A DNA stretch of 8,537 nucleotides. It comes from JBJXHB01 sp046160725. GTDB taxonomy: Bacteria; Pseudomonadota; Gammaproteobacteria; Burkholderiales; Burkholderiaceae_C. Of the stretch, positions 5,258 to 8,537 are shown in pieces; position 1 is the stretch's first letter, and every line of letters begins with the position of its first letter. Below the pieces are notes generated by a model. The model was not told the DNA's origin. It worked only from the letters and a program-made list of their open reading frames with translations, and did no database searches. The position numbers and the translations under genes are program-made. The stretch is taken from positions 1-8,537 of the forward strand of contig JBJXHB010000089.1 of assembly GCA_046160725.1 (NCBI GenBank). Reading direction: 5' to 3'.

Positions 5258-6886
5258 GTGCCCGTGGCCGAGCCCGATTGCGACTACCTGATCATCGGTG
5301 CCGGCTCGGCCGGCTGCGTGCTCGCTGAGCAGCTCAGCGCCGACGGCCGCCACCGGGTCTGCCTGCTGGAGGCCGGTGGCACCGACCAGCGCTGGCGGGT
5401 GCAGGTGCCCATCGGCTACGGCCTGTCGTTCTACGACCCGTCGCTGAACTGGATGTTCCAGACCGAGCCCCAGGCCGCGCTGGCCGGCCGGCGCGGCTAC
5501 TGGCCGCGCGGCAAGGTGCTGGGCGGCAGCAGCGCCATCAATGCCATGGTCTACATCCGCGGCCTGCCGCAGGACTACGACGACTGGCGCGACGAGGGCA
5601 ACCCCGGCTGGGGCTGGGCCGACGTGCTGCCGCACTTCATCGCCTTGGAGCATTTCCTGGGCGCGCCGCATCCGCTGCGCGGCCGAGCCGGGCCGCTGCA
5701 GGTCAGCGACGTGTCGGCGCAGCTGCACCCGCTGGGCCAGGCCTGGCAGCGGGCCGGCCAGCAGCTGGGCTTGCCGGTCAACCACGGCTTCAACGGCGAC
5801 AGCGCCGAGGGCATCGGCCCTTACGAGCTGACGATGGCCGGCGGCCGCCGCATGTCCGCGGCCCGGGCCTGGCTGCGCCCGGCGCTGCGGCGGCCCAACC
5901 TGCAGGTGCTGACCGATGCGCTGGCTCTGCAGGTGCAGGTCGAGGGCGGCCGCGCGGTGGGGCTGCGTTACCGCCGCGGCGGGATCGAGCACACGATGCG
6001 GGCGGCCCGCGAGGTGATCCTCTGCGCTGGCGCGGTGCAGTCGCCGCTGCTGCTGCACAACTCGGGCCTGGGGCCGGCCGACGTGCTGGCCACGCTCGGC
6101 ATACCAGTTCGGCAGGCCCTGCCGGCGGTCGGCCGCCACCTGCAGGACCACCTGTGCATCGACCATCTGTACCAGTCCCGCGTGCCGACGCTCAACCAGC
6201 AGCTGCGGCCCTGGTGGGGCAAGCTGCGCGCCGGCCTGCAGTACGCGCTGGCGCGCCGCGGGCCGCTGGCCCTGAGCGTCAACCAGGGTGGCGGCTTCGT
6301 GCGCAGCCAGCCGCAGGCGCCGCGGCCGGACCTGCAGCTGTACTTCTCGCCGCTGAGCTACACCCGCGCGCCGGCCGGGCAGCGGCCGCTGATGAGCCCG
6401 GACCCGTTCCCGGGCTTCCTGCTGAGCGCGCAGCCCTGCCGGCCATTCAGTCGCGGCCAGCTTCGACTGGGCGCGCCCGATGGCGTCGACCGCCCGGTGA
6501 TCGAGCCCAACCCGCTGGCCGACCCGCGCGACCTGGCGCTGCTGCTGCAGGGCAGCCGCTGGCTGCGCCGCCTGGCGGCCACGCCGGCACTTGCCGATGT
6601 CATCGACGCCGAGCTGGCGCCCGGCCCGGCGGTGCAGGATGACGCGGCCCTGGAGCAGCACATCCGCGCCCAGGCCAGCACCGTGTTCCACCCCTGCGGC
6701 ACCTGCCGCATGGGGCCCGATGCGCAGACGGCAGTGGTGGACGCGCGGCTGCGCGTGCACGGCATGGCCGGGTTGCGGGTGGTGGATGCGTCGGTGTTCC
6801 CGTCCATCACGTCCGGCAACACCAATGCACCGACACTGATGGTGGCCCACCGGGCCGCCCAGCTGATCCTGGAGGATGCGCGATGA
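5258..6886 (+). CDS. GMC-family FAD oxidoreductase (choline dehydrogenase-like)
   Basis: This 542-residue flavoprotein fits the glucose-methanol-choline family, which oxidises primary alcohols or polyols to aldehydes or ketones. The dinucleotide fold YLIIGAGSAGCVLAEQL is at residues 10-26 and LLEAGG at 36-41. The first GMC signature, with PRGKVLGGSSAINAMVYIRG, is at 83-102; CAGAVQSPLLLHNSG (256-270) is the second. FHPCGTCRMG (477-486) supplies the catalytic base H478, and SGNTNAPTLM (519-528) the partner Asn521. There is no signal peptide, so it is probably cytosolic. The frame has no ATG near the FAD motif: the start is GTG at 5258 or GTG at 5264, and neither has a Shine-Dalgarno. The DAO-family gene overlaps its stop by 4 nt. 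The operator-like copy 2 lies just upstream. Electron acceptor and substrate are unknown. Confidence 0.93.
   Translation: MPVAEPDCDYLIIGAGSAGCVLAEQLSADGRHRVCLLEAGGTDQRWRVQVPIGYGLSFYDPSLNWMFQTEPQAALAGRRGYWPRGKVLGGSSAINAMVYIRGLPQDYDDWRDEGNPGWGWADVLPHFIALEHFLGAPHPLRGRAGPLQVSDVSAQLHPLGQAWQRAGQQLGLPVNHGFNGDSAEGIGPYELTMAGGRRMSAARAWLRPALRRPNLQVLTDALALQVQVEGGRAVGLRYRRGGIEHTMRAAREVILCAGAVQSPLLLHNSGLGPADVLATLGIPVRQALPAVGRHLQDHLCIDHLYQSRVPTLNQQLRPWWGKLRAGLQYALARRGPLALSVNQGGGFVRSQPQAPRPDLQLYFSPLSYTRAPAGQRPLMSPDPFPGFLLSAQPCRPFSRGQLRLGAPDGVDRPVIEPNPLADPRDLALLLQGSRWLRRLAATPALADVIDAELAPGPAVQDDAALEQHIRAQASTVFHPCGTCRMGPDAQTAVVDARLRVHGMAGLRVVDASVFPSITSGNTNAPTLMVAHRAAQLILEDAR
6871..6875 (+). promoter_or_regulatory. 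Shine-Dalgarno GGAGG of the DAO-family gene
   Basis: GGAGG lies inside the end of the GMC coding region, 7 nt before the ATG at 6883. It is a strong site that fixes the start and supports translation of the second gene from the same mRNA. Confidence 0.8.
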
Positions 6887-8181
6887 CATCGCCGCTGTTC
6901 GCGCCCGGCGCGAAGATGACCCCGTACTGGTGGGACGACACGCCCCGCCCCCAGCTGCCCGCCGCGCCGCTGCCGGCGCGCGTGGACGTGCTGGTGGTCG
7001 GCAGCGGCTACACCGGCCTGCAGGCTGCGCTGCACACGGCCCGCGGCGGCCGCAGCACCCTGGTGCTGGACGCCGAGGACGCGGGCTGGGGCTGCAGCAC
7101 CCGCAACGGCGGGCAGGTGTCCACCAGCATCAAGCCGGGCTTTGCCGAGCTGTCGCGCCGCCACGGGGCCGCCCGCGCCACCGCCATCGTGCAGGAGGGC
7201 CAGCGCTCGCTGGCCTGGCTGGGCGAATTCATCGCCGCTGAGGGCATCGATTGCGACTGGGGCGTGGTCGGGCGCTTCCATGCCGCCCACAACGCCACGC
7301 AGTTCAGGGCCCTGGCGGCGGCGGTGGAGAGCCAGCCACGCGGCCTGGAGGTGCGCGCCCATGTGGTGCCGCGGGCCGAGCAGCGCACGGAGCTGGGCAC
7401 CGACGCCTACTTCGGCGGCGTGGTCTACGAGCAGCACGGCAGCGTCAGCCCGGCGCGCTACCACCAGGGGCTGCTGCAGCGGGTGCTGGCCGCCGGCGCG
7501 CAGGTGGCCGCGCATTGCCCGGCGCTGGGGCTGCAGCGCGACGGCACCGGCTACATCGTGCGCACGCCGCGCGGCGACGTCGCGGCACGCCAGGTGGTGG
7601 TGGCGACCAATGGCTACACCAGCGCGCTGACGCCCTGGCTGCGCCGCCGGGTCATCCCCATCGGCAGCTACATCATCGCCACCGAGGCCCTGCCGGCCGA
7701 GCTGATGCAGCGCCTGATGCCGCGCAACCGCATCGTCAGCGACACGCGCAAGGTGGTCTTCTACTACCGGCCGTCGCCGGACCACACGCGCATCCTCTTC
7801 GGCGGCCGGGTGTCGATCAGCGAAACCGACCCGGCCGTCAGCGGCCCGCTGCTGCATGCCGACCTGGCCGCGCTGTTCCCGGAGTTGCGCGACACCCGCA
7901 TCAGCCACTCCTGGTGCGGCTTCGTGGCCTACACCTTCGACGAGCTGATGCACATCGGCTGCCACGAGGGCATCCACTACGCCATGGGCTACTGCGGCAG
8001 CGGCGTGGGCATGGGCAGCTACCTGGGCATGCGCCTGGGCCAGCAGGTGCTGGGCCAGGCCGAGGGCCGCACCGCGCTGGACGGCCTGGCCTTCCAGACC
8101 CGGCCGCTGTACAGCGGCAAGCCCTGGTTCCTGGCGCCATCGATCCGCTACTACCGCTGGCGCGACGCGCAGGAGTGTTGA
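6883..8181 (+). CDS. DAO-family FAD-dependent oxidoreductase (gamma-glutamylputrescine oxidase-like)
   Basis: This 432-residue protein belongs to the D-amino-acid-oxidase fold family, which oxidises amines or amino acids with FAD. VDVLVVGSGYTGLQAAL (34-50) is the FAD-binding beta-alpha-beta unit and LVLDAEDAGWG (60-70) its acidic end. GCSTRNGGQVS (70-80) is typical of this subgroup. VVVATNGYTS (238-247) is a second FAD contact, and HYAMGYCGSGVGMGSYLG (365-382) the C-terminal flavin motif. KPWFLAPSIRYYRWRD closes the protein, as in PuuB-like oxidoreductases. The ATG overlaps the GMC stop as ATGA, so the two are translationally coupled. Under MocR control, an amine or amino-acid substrate is plausible but inferred. 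A sarcosine- or glycine-oxidase-like role is an alternative. Confidence 0.92.
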   Translation: MTSPLFAPGAKMTPYWWDDTPRPQLPAAPLPARVDVLVVGSGYTGLQAALHTARGGRSTLVLDAEDAGWGCSTRNGGQVSTSIKPGFAELSRRHGAARATAIVQEGQRSLAWLGEFIAAEGIDCDWGVVGRFHAAHNATQFRALAAAVESQPRGLEVRAHVVPRAEQRTELGTDAYFGGVVYEQHGSVSPARYHQGLLQRVLAAGAQVAAHCPALGLQRDGTGYIVRTPRGDVAARQVVVATNGYTSALTPWLRRRVIPIGSYIIATEALPAELMQRLMPRNRIVSDTRKVVFYYRPSPDHTRILFGGRVSISETDPAVSGPLLHADLAALFPELRDTRISHSWCGFVAYTFDELMHIGCHEGIHYAMGYCGSGVGMGSYLGMRLGQQVLGQAEGRTALDGLAFQTRPLYSGKPWFLAPSIRYYRWRDAQEC

Positions 8182-8195
8182 GCGCGCAGGCGCTC
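8180..8195. terminator. Stem-loop between convergent genes
   Basis: GAGCGC and GCGCTC pair perfectly around the loop GCAG, starting within the TGA of the DAO-family gene. The stem sits at the left of the short (28 bp) gap to the convergent gene ending at 8210, so it could end transcription from either side. No T-run is present on either strand. Confidence 0.35.
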
Positions 8196-8209
8196 GGCCC
8201 CGGCCACCG

Positions 8210-8536
8210 TCATGCGGCGTGCGTCCTGGCGGCAGGCGCCGGCAAGGCCATGCAGACGGCCTGCACCACCTCGCTCAGGTTCATGCCGGCGCCCTGGCGC
8301 CAGGCCTGCGCCGCGGCGTCCGGGCCGAGCAGCACGCGGCTGAAGCGCCGCATGCGCCGCAGGTCGCGGCGGTCGCGCCGGTCCATCTCGCCGAAGCGCT
8401 GCCGCCATTGCGTCTCGGCCGCGCCCATGGTCTGCGCGGCCAGGCTGCCCAGCCGCAGGCGGGCCAGCACCGGTGGCAGGTTCCACAGCGCGTACAACGT
8501 GGCCTGGATCTCCAGCCCGTCCCAGGCCACCACCAG
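8210..8536 (-). CDS. C-terminal fragment of a larger protein, possibly an ATP-binding transcriptional regulator
   Basis: The minus-strand frame is open from the right edge to TGA at 8210, giving 108 codons of a protein that probably starts outside the window. A GTG at 8533 could mimic a start, but nothing marks it as one. The segment is helical: LYALWNLPPVLARLRLGSLA, then QTMGAAETQWRQRFGEMDRRDRRDLRRMRR, then LLGPDAAAQAWRQGAGMNLSEVVQAVCMAL. The ending resembles the C-terminus of large winged-helix or LuxR-type ATPase regulators, where a helical-repeat region ends in a G-x-x-x-(S/N)-L-x-E-A/V motif. This is pattern recognition only; another helical-repeat protein is possible. It converges on the DAO-family gene and is probably unrelated to that operon. 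Confidence 0.6.
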   Translation of the reverse strand: MVVAWDGLEIQATLYALWNLPPVLARLRLGSLAAQTMGAAETQWRQRFGEMDRRDRRDLRRMRRFSRVLLGPDAAAQAWRQGAGMNLSEVVQAVCMALPAPAARTHAA

Positions 8537-8537
8537 G

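Noticed and set aside
5135..6889. A 584-codon open frame on the minus strand opposite the GMC gene
   Set aside because: The GMC gene on the plus strand has complete family motifs. The antisense frame is Arg/Ala/Gln/His-rich with no recognisable domain, as expected when a very GC-rich gene is read backwards.
6358..7977. A 539-codon minus-strand frame opposite the GMC and DAO-family genes
   Set aside because: It spans the junction of two well-supported plus-strand genes and has low-complexity composition without motifs; it is a GC shadow.

Overview
The window is a very GC-rich stretch (sampled by hand at about 70% or more) with densely packed, metabolic-looking genes. The glutathione-dependent glyoxalase II gene, the strong G/C bias at third codon positions and the gene types suggest a high-GC proteobacterium, probably beta or gamma; no marker here fixes the genus. 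I see no rRNA, tRNA, CRISPR array, transposase or attachment site. No stretch longer than about 200 bases lacks a gene.

Layout. The left half reads leftward on the minus strand, in transcription order: an enolase-superfamily (mandelate racemase / muconate lactonizing) enzyme (3451-2348), a VOC-fold protein 8 nt behind it (2339-1929), a glyoxalase II-like hydroxyacylglutathione hydrolase (1864-1067), a class I metal-dependent O-methyltransferase 7 nt behind that (1059-400), and a second VOC protein cut by the window edge (325-1). The right half reads rightward: a MocR-type GntR/aminotransferase regulator (3650-5149), a GMC-family flavin oxidoreductase (5258-6886) and a DAO-family FAD oxidoreductase whose ATG overlaps the previous TGA (6883-8181). 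At the right edge a convergent minus-strand gene enters as a C-terminal fragment (8536-8210).

How the parts may work together. The MocR gene is divergent from the enolase-superfamily gene and lies directly upstream of the GMC/DAO pair. A 35-bp bipartite sequence occurs twice, once in each relevant intergenic region: 3543-3577 (minus orientation, facing the enolase-superfamily gene) and 5199-5233 (plus orientation, facing the GMC gene). The copies match at 24 of 35 positions without gaps, and 16 of 18 in a core CCAAAGTGGRCCTGYCGG. The core resembles the AAAGTGG-type sites known for PdxR/MocR regulators. I infer that one PLP- or amine-sensing regulator controls both arms: a dehydratase/racemase-like enzyme with a VOC partner, and two flavin oxidases or dehydrogenases acting on an alcohol and an amine. 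The substrate cannot be read from the sequence. The glyoxalase II / O-methyltransferase pair may be a separate transcription unit, because a 64-bp gap with a GC hairpin separates it from the upstream VOC gene. The leftmost VOC gene has lower GC and several codons rare in its neighbours.
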